Below are positions 13,556 to 19,690 of a stretch of DNA of 19,690 nucleotides, in pieces. Source of the stretch: 70-18 sp041691815 (lineage in GTDB: Bacteria > Pseudomonadota > Alphaproteobacteria > Acetobacterales > Acetobacteraceae); NCBI GenBank assembly GCA_041691815.1, contig JBEPTZ010000079.1, positions 1-19,690 on the forward strand, written 5' to 3'. Position 1 is the stretch's first letter; each line of letters starts with the position of its first letter. The notes beneath the pieces are model-generated. The model saw only the letters and a list, made by a program, of their open reading frames with translations, was not told where the DNA came from and did not search any database. The position numbers were made by a program, and so were the translations under genes.

Positions 13556-13972
13556 ATGACCCAACGCCGCATGTCCGAGATCGTCCGCCGCGCCCCGGTC
13601 ACCCTGCCGGACAGCGCCACCGTGCAGCAGGCCTGCGCCGAAATGCACCGCCACCGCATCGGCGCGGTGCTGGTGCTCGACAACGAGGGCCGCCTGCGCG
13701 GCATCTTCACCGGCCGCGATGCGGTGCGGCTGCTGGCCGACGGCAAGCCCGCCGCCGGCACCCCGTTGTCGCGCGCCATGACCGCCGATCCGGTGCACAT
13801 GGCCCCCGGCACCACCGCGATCCACGCGCTGCGGCTGATGCAGGATGGCGGCTTCCGCCATGTGCCGATCTGCGACCAGGGCCGGGTGGTCGGCATCGTC
13901 TCGCAGGGCGATTTCCGCGGTGAGGAGCATGCCCGCCTGGACACCGAAACCGGCATGTGGGAGCGGCTGTAG
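13556..13972 (+). CDS. Twin CBS-domain protein
   Basis: The 138-residue protein consists almost entirely of two CBS domains (about residues 9-60 and 73-122). These domains pair to form a Bateman module that binds adenine nucleotides such as AMP, ATP or SAM. Motifs include VQQACAEMHRHRIGAVLVLD, LRGIFTGRDAVRLLAD, LSRAMTADPVHMAPGTTAIH, and ALRLMQDGGFRHVPI with VVGIVSQGDF. There is no enzyme or transporter domain attached, so it probably acts as a sensor on a partner protein. The ATG at 13556 has GAAGGA upstream. The FNR-type box upstream suggests induction under oxygen limitation, as seen for several stand-alone CBS genes in proteobacteria. Its partner is unknown. Confidence 0.92.
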   Translation: MTQRRMSEIVRRAPVTLPDSATVQQACAEMHRHRIGAVLVLDNEGRLRGIFTGRDAVRLLADGKPAAGTPLSRAMTADPVHMAPGTTAIHALRLMQDGGFRHVPICDQGRVVGIVSQGDFRGEEHARLDTETGMWERL

Positions 13973-14035
13973 CCGCCAACGGTTGCGCGCCACCCGATTC
14001 TCTAGTCTGCTTGCCGCCCAACCGGGGAACGCGGC

Positions 14036-14926
14036 ATGACCACCAGGATGATCGGCGAGGCGACGGTGACCCGCATCGAGGAGATGCTGAAGCCCGGCTT
14101 CCCCGCCGAACACCTGCTGCCCGACTGGGACCCCGAGATCCTGAAAGAGCACGGCCACTGGCTGCAGCCGAACTACTACGAAGCCGCCACCGGCCGCTTC
14201 ATCTCGTCGATCCATTCCTGGCTGATCCGCACCAGGCACCACACCATCCTGGTCGATAGCTGCTGCGGCAACGGCAAGAACCGGCCCGGCTTCGACCGCT
14301 TCCACATGCTCGACACCCCCTATCTGCAACGCCTGGCCGAAGCCGGGGTGGCGCCCGAACAGGTCGACTACGTGCTGTGCACCCATCTGCACGTCGACCA
14401 TGTCGGCTGGAACACAAAACTGGTCGACGGTCGCTGGGTCCCCACCTTCCCCAACGCCAAATACGTGTTCTCCCGCACCGACCGCGACCACTGGGACCCG
14501 GCGAAAAACCCCGCCCTGCCGGAAGTCAGCCGGCTGATCTTCCAGGACTCGGTGCATCCGGTGATCGCCGCCGGCCAGGACCAGGTGGTGGAGATGACCG
14601 ACCAGATCGCTGACGGCCTGCTGATCGAGCCCGCCCCCGGCCACTCCCCCGGACACGTGGTGCTGCGGCTTCTGTCGGGGGGCCAGGAGGGCATGTTCGT
14701 CGGCGACGTGCTGCACCAGCCGATCCAGGTCTGGCGCCCGGAATGGAGCAGCCGCTTCTGTGCCGACCCGGCCGAAGCAGTCCGCTCCCGCCGGCGCGTG
14801 CTGGAGCATTGCGCCGAGACCGGCTGCCGCATGTTCCCCGGCCATTTCGGCGCCCCGCACACCGGCTGGGTGCGCCGCCAGGGCAGCGGCTACCGCTTCG
14901 AATTCGACCACGGAGACCGCGCATGA
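14036..14926 (+). CDS. Metallo-beta-lactamase fold hydrolase
   Basis: The 296-residue protein has the metal-binding signature THLHVDHVGW (His117, His119, Asp121, His122). It also has APGHSPGHVVL (third metal histidine), GDVLHQPIQVW (bridging Asp) and MFPGHFGAPHTGW (final His), so all five expected ligand motifs are present. This indicates a cytoplasmic dinuclear-zinc hydrolase, with no signal peptide. The substrate cannot be read from sequence; the layout resembles lactonase or quorum-quenching AiiA-like subfamilies and also general uncharacterised MBL hydrolases. The ATG at 14036 has GGGGAA seven bases upstream. Its stop overlaps the start of a tyrosine phosphatase gene (ATGA), so the two are co-translated. 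Confidence 0.92.
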   Translation: MTTRMIGEATVTRIEEMLKPGFPAEHLLPDWDPEILKEHGHWLQPNYYEAATGRFISSIHSWLIRTRHHTILVDSCCGNGKNRPGFDRFHMLDTPYLQRLAEAGVAPEQVDYVLCTHLHVDHVGWNTKLVDGRWVPTFPNAKYVFSRTDRDHWDPAKNPALPEVSRLIFQDSVHPVIAAGQDQVVEMTDQIADGLLIEPAPGHSPGHVVLRLLSGGQEGMFVGDVLHQPIQVWRPEWSSRFCADPAEAVRSRRRVLEHCAETGCRMFPGHFGAPHTGWVRRQGSGYRFEFDHGDRA

Positions 14927-15678
14927 ACGATGCCGATGACCTGCCGCACGCGGTGCCGCTGCAAGGGGCCTCCAACCTGCGCGACCTCGGCGGCTGGCCC
15001 ACCGGCGACGGCAGGCGCGTCCGCTTCGGCCGCATCTACCGCTCCGCGGCACTCAACGCATTGACCCCAAGCGACCTGCAAAAGCTGCAGGCGCTGCAGC
15101 TGCGGCATATCTGCGATTTCCGCGGCGACCTCGAGCGCGAGAAATCCCCCAGTCGCGTGCCGCAAGGTGCCACCATCCATGCCCTCGGCATCCAGCCCAC
15201 CATCGGCGCCTCGCTGCGCGACCTGATCGCCAACCACGCCGCCACCGCCGCCGACGTGATGCAGGTGATGCAGCAGGCCTACGGCGCCTATGCCACCGAC
15301 TGGCATCACCAGTATCGCGCGATGTTCAACCTGCTGCTGCGCGACGATGACGATGGCGCGCTGCTGTTCCACTGCACCGCCGGCAAGGACCGCACCGGCT
15401 TCGGCGCCGCCCTGGTGCTGGCGTCCCTCGGCGTACCGGAGGAGGCGATCCGCGCCGACTACCTGGCCACCAACCGGCTCTGGGCCCGCGATCCCGAACT
15501 GGCCGCCACCCTGCCGCCGGTGGTGGCGGCCACCCTGCTGCGGGTGTTCCCGGAATTCCTCAACGCAGCACTGGATGCGGTGCAACGCAGCCACGGCGGC
15601 ATGGACGCCTACCTGGCCGACCGCATCGGCCTGACCCCGAGGCGCCGGGAGCGGCTGCGCGAGTTGTACACCGAGTAA
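14923..15678 (+). CDS. Tyrosine-protein phosphatase (PtpB/LipA-like)
   Basis: The 251-residue protein is a Cys-based phosphatase of the Y_phosphatase3 type. The P-loop HCTAGKDRTGFG has the nucleophile Cys151 and the Arg157 of the CX5R motif. The N-terminal ASNLRDLGGWPTGDGRRVRFGRIYRS is the hallmark of this family (compare Mycobacterium PtpB and Listeria LipA), and HICDFRGDLEREKSPSRVP provides the DxR general-acid region. No signal peptide is seen. The start overlaps the upstream hydrolase stop (ATGA), so their products probably work in one process, perhaps on phosphorylated metabolites or phosphoinositides rather than proteins. The stop codon adjoins a perfect 22-bp inverted repeat. Confidence 0.93.
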   Translation: MNDADDLPHAVPLQGASNLRDLGGWPTGDGRRVRFGRIYRSAALNALTPSDLQKLQALQLRHICDFRGDLEREKSPSRVPQGATIHALGIQPTIGASLRDLIANHAATAADVMQVMQQAYGAYATDWHHQYRAMFNLLLRDDDDGALLFHCTAGKDRTGFGAALVLASLGVPEEAIRADYLATNRLWARDPELAATLPPVVAATLLRVFPEFLNAALDAVQRSHGGMDAYLADRIGLTPRRRERLRELYTE

Positions 15679-15728
15679 TACCAAACCTCGCTGGTGACGA
15701 CTCTTCCGTCACCAGCGAGGTTTGGTAT
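15678..15728. repeat. Perfect 22-bp inverted repeat (hairpin) after the phosphatase gene
   Basis: Two 22-bp arms (15678-15699 and 15707-15728) are exact reverse complements, separated by the 7-nt loop ACTCTTC. The arms run ATACCAAACC...GTGACG and CGTCAC...GGTTTGGTAT. The first base is the last base of the phosphatase stop codon TAA. Such a stem would terminate or stabilise the mRNA, but there is no U-tract. The exact arms and stop-codon junction also fit a mobile palindromic repeat (REP- or MITE-like). Confidence 0.8.
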
Positions 15729-16199
15729 CGCGCGTGGAACTCGCCGTAAAGCGCAGAAACTGTTATGTACACCTGTCGCCTGAAAATCCGGGACGTCGGT
15801 AACTCTGGAATGGCCGTAGCGCCAAGGGCGACTCGCCACCCAGAATCCGGATATTTGAATGGACACGGTATGGGTTCGACTTATTCCTCCGGCATGAGCC
15901 GTTTACGCCCTATCCATCTATGAATTCGGCGATGCTGTTTGCCAGCAACCAAGATCCACCACAGAGGCACGGAGAAGAAAGGAAAAGGTTGGCGGCAACC
16001 GCTCGACAAGATCAATATCGCCAACGGAATTCTGATCCGGCAATAGCGTGGCGCGGTACAGCCATGGCAATATGCGCTTATCTGGGCGGCCGATCAGCGT
16101 GACCCACGGCACCGCAACCGGCTGCGTACGCTTTACACCGAACAACGCGTTGATTCGGCGGACGGAAGTCCCGATGGCGGGACTCCCATCGCGCATGCG
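15729..16199. other. 471-bp tract without a convincing gene
   Basis: This stretch is visibly less GC-rich than its surroundings and has no frame with the codon bias of its neighbours. A weak frame on the minus strand (15918-16196, 92 codons) starts 4 nt beyond the DUF1036 stop, has no ribosome binding site and matches nothing I know. The stretch ccaccacagaggcacggag (15957-15975) followed by an A/G-rich run resembles a widespread intergenic sequence found in many bacteria, which suggests decayed or repeat-derived DNA. Short hairpins occur at the right end. Confidence 0.5.
16167..16184 (-). terminator. Weak terminator-like hairpin after DUF1036 gene
   Basis: AGTCCCG-ATGG-CGGGACT forms a perfect 7-bp stem 16-33 nt past the DUF1036 stop. 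Read on the minus strand it is followed only by TTCC, not a full U-tract, so termination strength is uncertain. Confidence 0.4.
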
Positions 16200-16664
16200 T
16201 CAGTCGGTGAAGTTGTGGGTCCAGCCGTTGCGCTCGTCGCCGGTGTCGACTTCCTTGAACATCCGGCGGTTATAGCCATCGCCGCACTGGGTGGTGCGGA
16301 TCTTGAAGCGCTCGTGGCTGACGCAGACCGGGATGTTGCCGCCCCAGATGCGCGAGCCGTTGATCTCCTGCGCGAACACCAGATAGTAGCGGTATCCCAG
16401 CTTGCCGGGGTACAGCGTGACGCATTCGCCGGGGTTCAACTTGTACCAGCCCTCGGAGATGATATCGTCAGCGGAACTGGAATTCGACTTCACATTCAGT
16501 GCCTTGCCGACTTCCATGCGGGCCGAGGTCTTGTTGCAGGCGCGGAACCCGACCGCACTGCCGCCGCTCGGCTCCGGCGCCTGGCGCACCTGCGCGGCGG
16601 CCGGATCGGCAGCGCTGAAAAGCAGGCCGAAAGCCAGCAGGAACGGCAAAATGATCTGGCGCAT
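16200..16664 (-). CDS. Secreted DUF1036 family protein
   Basis: The 154-residue protein has a Sec signal peptide (MRQIILPFLLAFGLLFSAADPAAA, with cleavage likely after AAA-Q). A DUF1036 domain follows: FRACNKTSARMEVGKAL, SEGWYKLNPGECVTLYPGKLGYRYYLVFA, and INGSRIWGGNIPVCVSHERF with FKIRTTQCGDGYNRRMFKEVDTG. Three or four cysteines suggest disulfides in the periplasm. DUF1036 proteins are small alphaproteobacterial exported proteins of unknown role. ATG 16664 is preferred over upstream starts because the signal peptide begins there and AGGGAG lies seven bases upstream. It has its own promoter with an inverted repeat and looks monocistronic. Confidence 0.88.
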   Translation of the reverse strand: MRQIILPFLLAFGLLFSAADPAAAQVRQAPEPSGGSAVGFRACNKTSARMEVGKALNVKSNSSSADDIISEGWYKLNPGECVTLYPGKLGYRYYLVFAQEINGSRIWGGNIPVCVSHERFKIRTTQCGDGYNRRMFKEVDTGDERNGWTHNFTD

Positions 16665-16678
16665 CGTCAACTCCCTGT

Positions 16679-16708
16679 TGTCCACCGATTCTACGCGAGA
16701 GGTGGACA
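16679..16708 (-). promoter_or_regulatory. Operator-like inverted repeat straddling the DUF1036 promoter
   Basis: TGTCCACC and GGTGGACA, an exact 8-bp inverted repeat with a 14-bp spacer, enclose TAGAAT (minus strand, 16693-16688), a 5 of 6 match to the -10 box. The predicted start near 16681 leaves a short leader with AGGGAG before the ATG at 16664. A repressor bound here would block polymerase. The -35 match is poor. Confidence 0.5.
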
Positions 16709-16743
16709 CAGTGTAATCAACGAATTGAAACAGCCGCAAGCTA

Positions 16744-18423
16744 TTAGGCACCCGGATCGGGTAAGAATGCGATCAATCCGTCATCAGTCTGCCCGGCGGC
16801 CAGCGGGTCGCGCGGCAGCACCCGATGGCGCAGCACCAGCCGCGCCAGCGCCAGCCGGTCCGGTGCGGCGATCCGCGCCGCCTCCCACGCCATCGCCGCC
16901 GCCGAGGTGACATGATACAGCGCCGAGGCCGCCTGGCGGGCCAGTTCCGGCGCGGTGGCGGCGGCCTCGGCGAGCTGGACGGCGCGCTGCATGGCCGGCC
17001 ATGTCTCAGGTAAATCAATCTCCTGGCAGAGATTTCTGACGTGAGCGGTCAACGCATCCAGGCTGCCCTCGCGGCGGGCGGCGCGCAGCACGTCGAGTGC
17101 GACGATGTTGCTGGTGCCCTCCCAGATCGAGCCGAGATGGGCGTCGCGCAGCAGGCGGGCGTCGGCGAATTCCTCGATATAGCCGCAGCCGCCGCGCACT
17201 TCCATTGCGTCTCCAGTGACTTGGCGGGCGTCGCGGCAGGCGCGGAACTTGATCAACGGGGTCAGGATGCGCAGCAGCGCATAGGCTCCTTCCTCGCCGG
17301 CATCAGCGCGGCGCAGCACCTCGGCGGTCTGGAACATCATGCTGCGGGCCTGCTCGGCGCGGATCAGCATCTTGGCCAGTTGCCGGCGCATCAGCGGCAA
17401 CTCGACCAGCTTGCGGCCGAAGGCGACGCGGCGATGGGCGATGTACAGCGCCTCGGTGACCGCCCTGCGCATCATGCCGGCGGCGCGCACCCCGTTGGAA
17501 AGACGCGAATTATTGACCATGTCGGCCATCTGCCGGAACCCGGCGCCGAGGTCGCCGACCGGCCAGGCCAGCGCCCCCTCCAGGCGGATTTCGCCCGAGG
17601 CCATCGAGTGGGTGCCGAGCTTGTCCTTCAGCCGCAGGATGCGATAGGCGTTGGCGCTGCCGTCCGGAAGCAGCCGCGGCAGCAGGAACAGGCCGACGCC
17701 CTTGATGCCGGGTGCAGCACCCTCCGGGCGGGCCAGCACCATTGCCAGTCCTGCATCAGGATTGGAGCAGAACCACTTGTCACCATTGAGTTTCCACATT
17801 CCGTCCGGCCCCGGTTCGGCGCGCACTTCGGTGGCGGCGATGTCGGAGCCCGCGCCCTGTTCGGTCATGAACATCGCGCCCTGGCACAGCGTGTCCATGT
17901 CCTGGCTGGTCAATGCCGGCAGGTAGCGGTCGACCAGCGCCTGGTCGCCGTATCTGCGCAGGGTGCGGGTGAGGCTGTCGGTCATGCTGACCGGGCACAT
18001 CAGGCCGAACTCGGCCTGAACAAAAAGGTAGACTATCAGGTACTTGGCCAGCGGCGGCAGCTTCTCCGGCCAGCCCAGCACGCCGCCACGATGCGACATC
18101 GCGGCGATGCCGAACTCGCCGAATGCCAGCCGCTCCATCTCCTGATAGGCGGGGTGTTTTTCGATCCGCTGCGCATCGAGGCCGGTGCGATTGCGGTGGT
18201 GCAGCACCGGCGGATTGTGGTCGGCGACCCCCGCGAGGTCGTCCAGCGTGCCGCCGGCAAGCGCGCCGAGGCGGTCGAGCGGTTCCTGGAGGTGGGAAAA
18301 CAGCGCATCTGGGAGATAAAACCGGGCCAGTTTCGGTAAAAACTGGTCGGCCCGCCACAGGTTCAGGCCGTGCGAATCAGGCACCGCGGCGGCGCCGGAC
18401 GGGGTGGTGGCGGCGATATGCAT
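16744..18423 (-). CDS. AidB-like acyl-CoA dehydrogenase
   Basis: The 559-residue flavoprotein has the acyl-CoA dehydrogenase layout with AidB-like features. These include an extended N-terminal region (1-150), MFMTEQGAGSDIAATEVRAE (185-203) for FAD and substrate binding, WKLNGDKWFCSN, and GVGLFLLPRLLPDGSANAYRILRLKDKLGTHSMASGEI. NNSRLSNGVRAAGMMRRAV, RVAFGRKL and VRGGCGYIEEFADARLLRDAHLGSIWEGTSNIVALDVLRA follow. Glu435 in WEGT is at the usual catalytic base position. E. coli AidB itself has little dehydrogenase activity, so this could be either a true enzyme or an alkylation-response type. It lies 15 nt after a phosphotransferase gene, which favours a metabolic role. The ATG at 18423 has GGGGGA upstream. 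Confidence 0.92.
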   Translation of the reverse strand: MHIAATTPSGAAAVPDSHGLNLWRADQFLPKLARFYLPDALFSHLQEPLDRLGALAGGTLDDLAGVADHNPPVLHHRNRTGLDAQRIEKHPAYQEMERLAFGEFGIAAMSHRGGVLGWPEKLPPLAKYLIVYLFVQAEFGLMCPVSMTDSLTRTLRRYGDQALVDRYLPALTSQDMDTLCQGAMFMTEQGAGSDIAATEVRAEPGPDGMWKLNGDKWFCSNPDAGLAMVLARPEGAAPGIKGVGLFLLPRLLPDGSANAYRILRLKDKLGTHSMASGEIRLEGALAWPVGDLGAGFRQMADMVNNSRLSNGVRAAGMMRRAVTEALYIAHRRVAFGRKLVELPLMRRQLAKMLIRAEQARSMMFQTAEVLRRADAGEEGAYALLRILTPLIKFRACRDARQVTGDAMEVRGGCGYIEEFADARLLRDAHLGSIWEGTSNIVALDVLRAARREGSLDALTAHVRNLCQEIDLPETWPAMQRAVQLAEAAATAPELARQAASALYHVTSAAAMAWEAARIAAPDRLALARLVLRHRVLPRDPLAAGQTDDGLIAFLPDPGA

Positions 18424-18438
18424 GCTTGTATCCCCCAG

Positions 18439-19530
18439 TTAGGTATGAGTCATAACCATTGCCTTGTCGATCAGGGATTCCACCCGCGTGCCATAATCGG
18501 CAAACCGCCGATCGGTGGTCTGGCCCCTCAGGTAGCGGATGTAGATCTGCTGGATGATCACCGCCAGCTTGAAGGCGGTGAACACCTGGTACCAGCCGAT
18601 GCCGGACAGCTCCAATCCGCTGGCGGCGGCATAACGGGCGATCGCCTCGGCGCGGCTGGGGAAGCCGGGATGCCAGGTCGGCATGGCGGCGGCGGCAACC
18701 CAGTGGGCGGGGTCGCCGGGGTCGGCCCAGTAGTTCAGCAGGTAGCCGAGATCGAGCAGCGGGTCGCCGCGCGAGCACATGTCCCAGTCCAGCACTGCGG
18801 TCGGGGTGGCCGGGTCGGCGGGGTCGAGCAGCAGGTTGTCGAGCTTCCAGTCGTTGTGCACGATGCCGGCACCCTGCGGTTTGGGGAGGCCGGCGCGCAG
18901 CCAGGCGAGCAAGGGTGCGGTTTGCCGATAGGGCTTGTCCAGTGCTGCCTCCCAGCGCTTCGCCCAACCCTCCAATTGGCGCTGCACGAAGCCCTCCGGG
19001 TGGCCGAGATCACCCAGGCCGACAGCCTCGGCATCGACCCGGTGCAACTCCACCAGCCGGTCGATCAGCATCTCGCCGATGCGGCGGTTGAGGGTGGGCT
19101 GGCCGCGATAGCGATCGGGCATGTCGAGCATGATGTTGAGGCCGCGGCGGCGTTCGGTGATGACGAAGATGGCACCGATCAGACTGTCATCCTCGCATAG
19201 CAGCAGGCTGCGCGGGGCCAGCGGGAAGGCCGGGTTCAACCGGCTCAGCACCCGGTGCTCGCGCTTCATGTCGTGGGCGCCGGGCGGGATCGGGCCGAGC
19301 GGCGGGCGGCGCAGGATGTATTCCTCGCCGTCGCCGAAGCGCAGCAGATAGGTGAGGTTGGCGTGGCCGCCGGCGAAGCGGAAGGTGCTGAGTGGGCCTT
19401 GTGTTTCTGGCAGGCTGGCGCGCAGGAACGGCTCCAGCCTGGTGAGGTCGAGCACCTCCTCGGTGGGTGCTGCGACCAGCGCGGCACCGTCCTCGGCGTG
19501 CTCGTCGGCGGCGGAGCGTTCAGCGGCCAT
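18439..19530 (-). CDS. APH-family phosphotransferase (ACAD10/11 kinase-like)
   Basis: The 363-residue kinase-fold protein has the aminoglycoside phosphotransferase signature HNDWKLDN (225-232, catalytic Asp227 and Asn232). It also has VLDWDMCSRGDPLLDLGYLL (metal-binding Asp248), the N-lobe RFAGGHANLTYLLRFGDGEEYILRRPP, and LNIMLDMP. These are typical of the phosphotransferase family related to the kinase domain of human ACAD10/ACAD11 and to bacterial LvaA, not of drug-resistance enzymes. I chose ATG 19530. An in-frame ATG at 19584 would add 18 residues encoded by an AT-rich palindrome, which is unlikely protein. The ribosome binding site is weak. It is followed after 15 nt by an acyl-CoA dehydrogenase, its probable partner. 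Confidence 0.9.
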   Translation of the reverse strand: MAAERSAADEHAEDGAALVAAPTEEVLDLTRLEPFLRASLPETQGPLSTFRFAGGHANLTYLLRFGDGEEYILRRPPLGPIPPGAHDMKREHRVLSRLNPAFPLAPRSLLLCEDDSLIGAIFVITERRRGLNIMLDMPDRYRGQPTLNRRIGEMLIDRLVELHRVDAEAVGLGDLGHPEGFVQRQLEGWAKRWEAALDKPYRQTAPLLAWLRAGLPKPQGAGIVHNDWKLDNLLLDPADPATPTAVLDWDMCSRGDPLLDLGYLLNYWADPGDPAHWVAAAAMPTWHPGFPSRAEAIARYAAASGLELSGIGWYQVFTAFKLAVIIQQIYIRYLRGQTTDRRFADYGTRVESLIDKAMVMTHT

Positions 19531-19548
19531 GAGCAACAGCCAGGAAGA

Positions 19549-19572
19549 GTTCTTTTTTTGCAAAAAAAGAAC
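19549..19572. repeat. 24-bp perfect A/T palindrome upstream of the phosphotransferase gene
   Basis: GTTCTTTTTTTG followed directly by CAAAAAAAGAAC is a perfect 24-bp palindrome, continued by ACCAAAAAAACC. It stands out sharply in GC-rich surroundings. It could be a bidirectional terminator-like or repeat sequence, or part of the promoter/leader of the phosphotransferase operon. Confidence 0.6.
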
Positions 19573-19607
19573 CAAAAAAACCATCCGCCTTGCAACAGCG
19601 GTGATGC

Positions 19608-19625
19608 GGAGACGCCGGAGTCTCC
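19608..19625. other. Short hairpin near the right edge
   Basis: GGAGAC-GCCGGA-GTCTCC is a 6-bp inverted repeat about 80 bp upstream of the phosphotransferase start. It could belong to the end of a gene beyond the window or to a leader. No gene is seen from 19573 to 19690. Confidence 0.3.
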
Positions 19626-19690
19626 AAAATGGATGAAAAGTTTTCCTGCTTACCCAGGATAGTCAGCCAGTTTGAGAAGGCGGTAAGGCA

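Noticed and set aside
13502..15052. A 516-codon minus-strand frame opposite the CBS, hydrolase and phosphatase genes.
   Set aside because: It spans three well-supported plus-strand genes and shows only low-complexity sequence.
15918..16196. A 92-codon minus-strand frame directly after the DUF1036 gene.
   Set aside because: It has no ribosome binding site, mixed codon use and no recognisable motif, and it runs through the repeat-like CCACAGAGG stretch; I do not call it a gene.
18439..19530. An aminoglycoside resistance gene.
   Set aside because: The HNDWKLDN and N-lobe motifs and the dehydrogenase partner fit the metabolic ACAD10/11-type kinases, not drug-modifying enzymes.

Overview
The window is GC-rich bacterial chromosome with dense, mostly ATG-started genes. 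The flagellar gene order (fliL-fliM-DUF6468-motE divergent from flgF-flgG-flgA-flgH), the DUF6356 and DUF1036 genes and the CtaG-free, FNR-type regulatory sites point to an alphaproteobacterium, most likely a motile member of the Rhodospirillales, probably Acetobacteraceae. This placement is inferred from gene content and protein style, since no rRNA or other marker gene is present.

Layout. (1) Positions 1-142 hold the end of an IS1595-family insertion sequence whose transposase runs off the left edge. (2) Positions 196-6617 are flagellar. A minus-strand operon (fliL, fliM, DUF6468, motE-like) and a plus-strand operon (flgF, flgG, flgA, flgH) diverge from a 217-bp control region that carries a textbook sigma-54 promoter in front of flgF and a palindrome in front of fliL. 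(3) Positions 6624-12816 are bracketed by two inverted copies of a MITE-like element of about 105 bp. Between them lie hemN with a perfect FNR/FixK box, a DUF6356 gene, an Lrp/AsnC regulator, an unrecognised 511-residue membrane protein and a 666-residue nuclease-helicase of the DUF2075 (Schlafen group 3-like) family. (4) Positions 12821-15728 hold a flavin reductase-like gene and a twin-CBS gene divergent around a second FNR-type box, then a translationally coupled metallo-beta-lactamase-fold hydrolase and tyrosine phosphatase, ending in a perfect 22-bp inverted repeat. (5) Positions 15729-16199 hold no convincing gene. (6) Positions 16200-19530, all minus strand, hold a secreted DUF1036 protein with its own operator-like site, and a phosphotransferase/acyl-CoA dehydrogenase operon resembling a split ACAD10/ACAD11.

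How the parts work together. The two flagellar operons encode switch (FliM), motor-associated (FliL, MotE-like), rod (FlgF, FlgG), P-ring chaperone (FlgA) and L-ring (FlgH) parts; flgI is not next to flgH here. The hemN and flavin reductase/CBS regions look like separate low-oxygen-controlled units. The phosphotransferase and acyl-CoA dehydrogenase probably act one after the other on a hydroxyacyl substrate. The least explained content is the repeat-bracketed segment with the membrane protein and the nuclease-helicase. A defence role for the latter is possible but unproven, and I see no multi-gene defence system of a named type.
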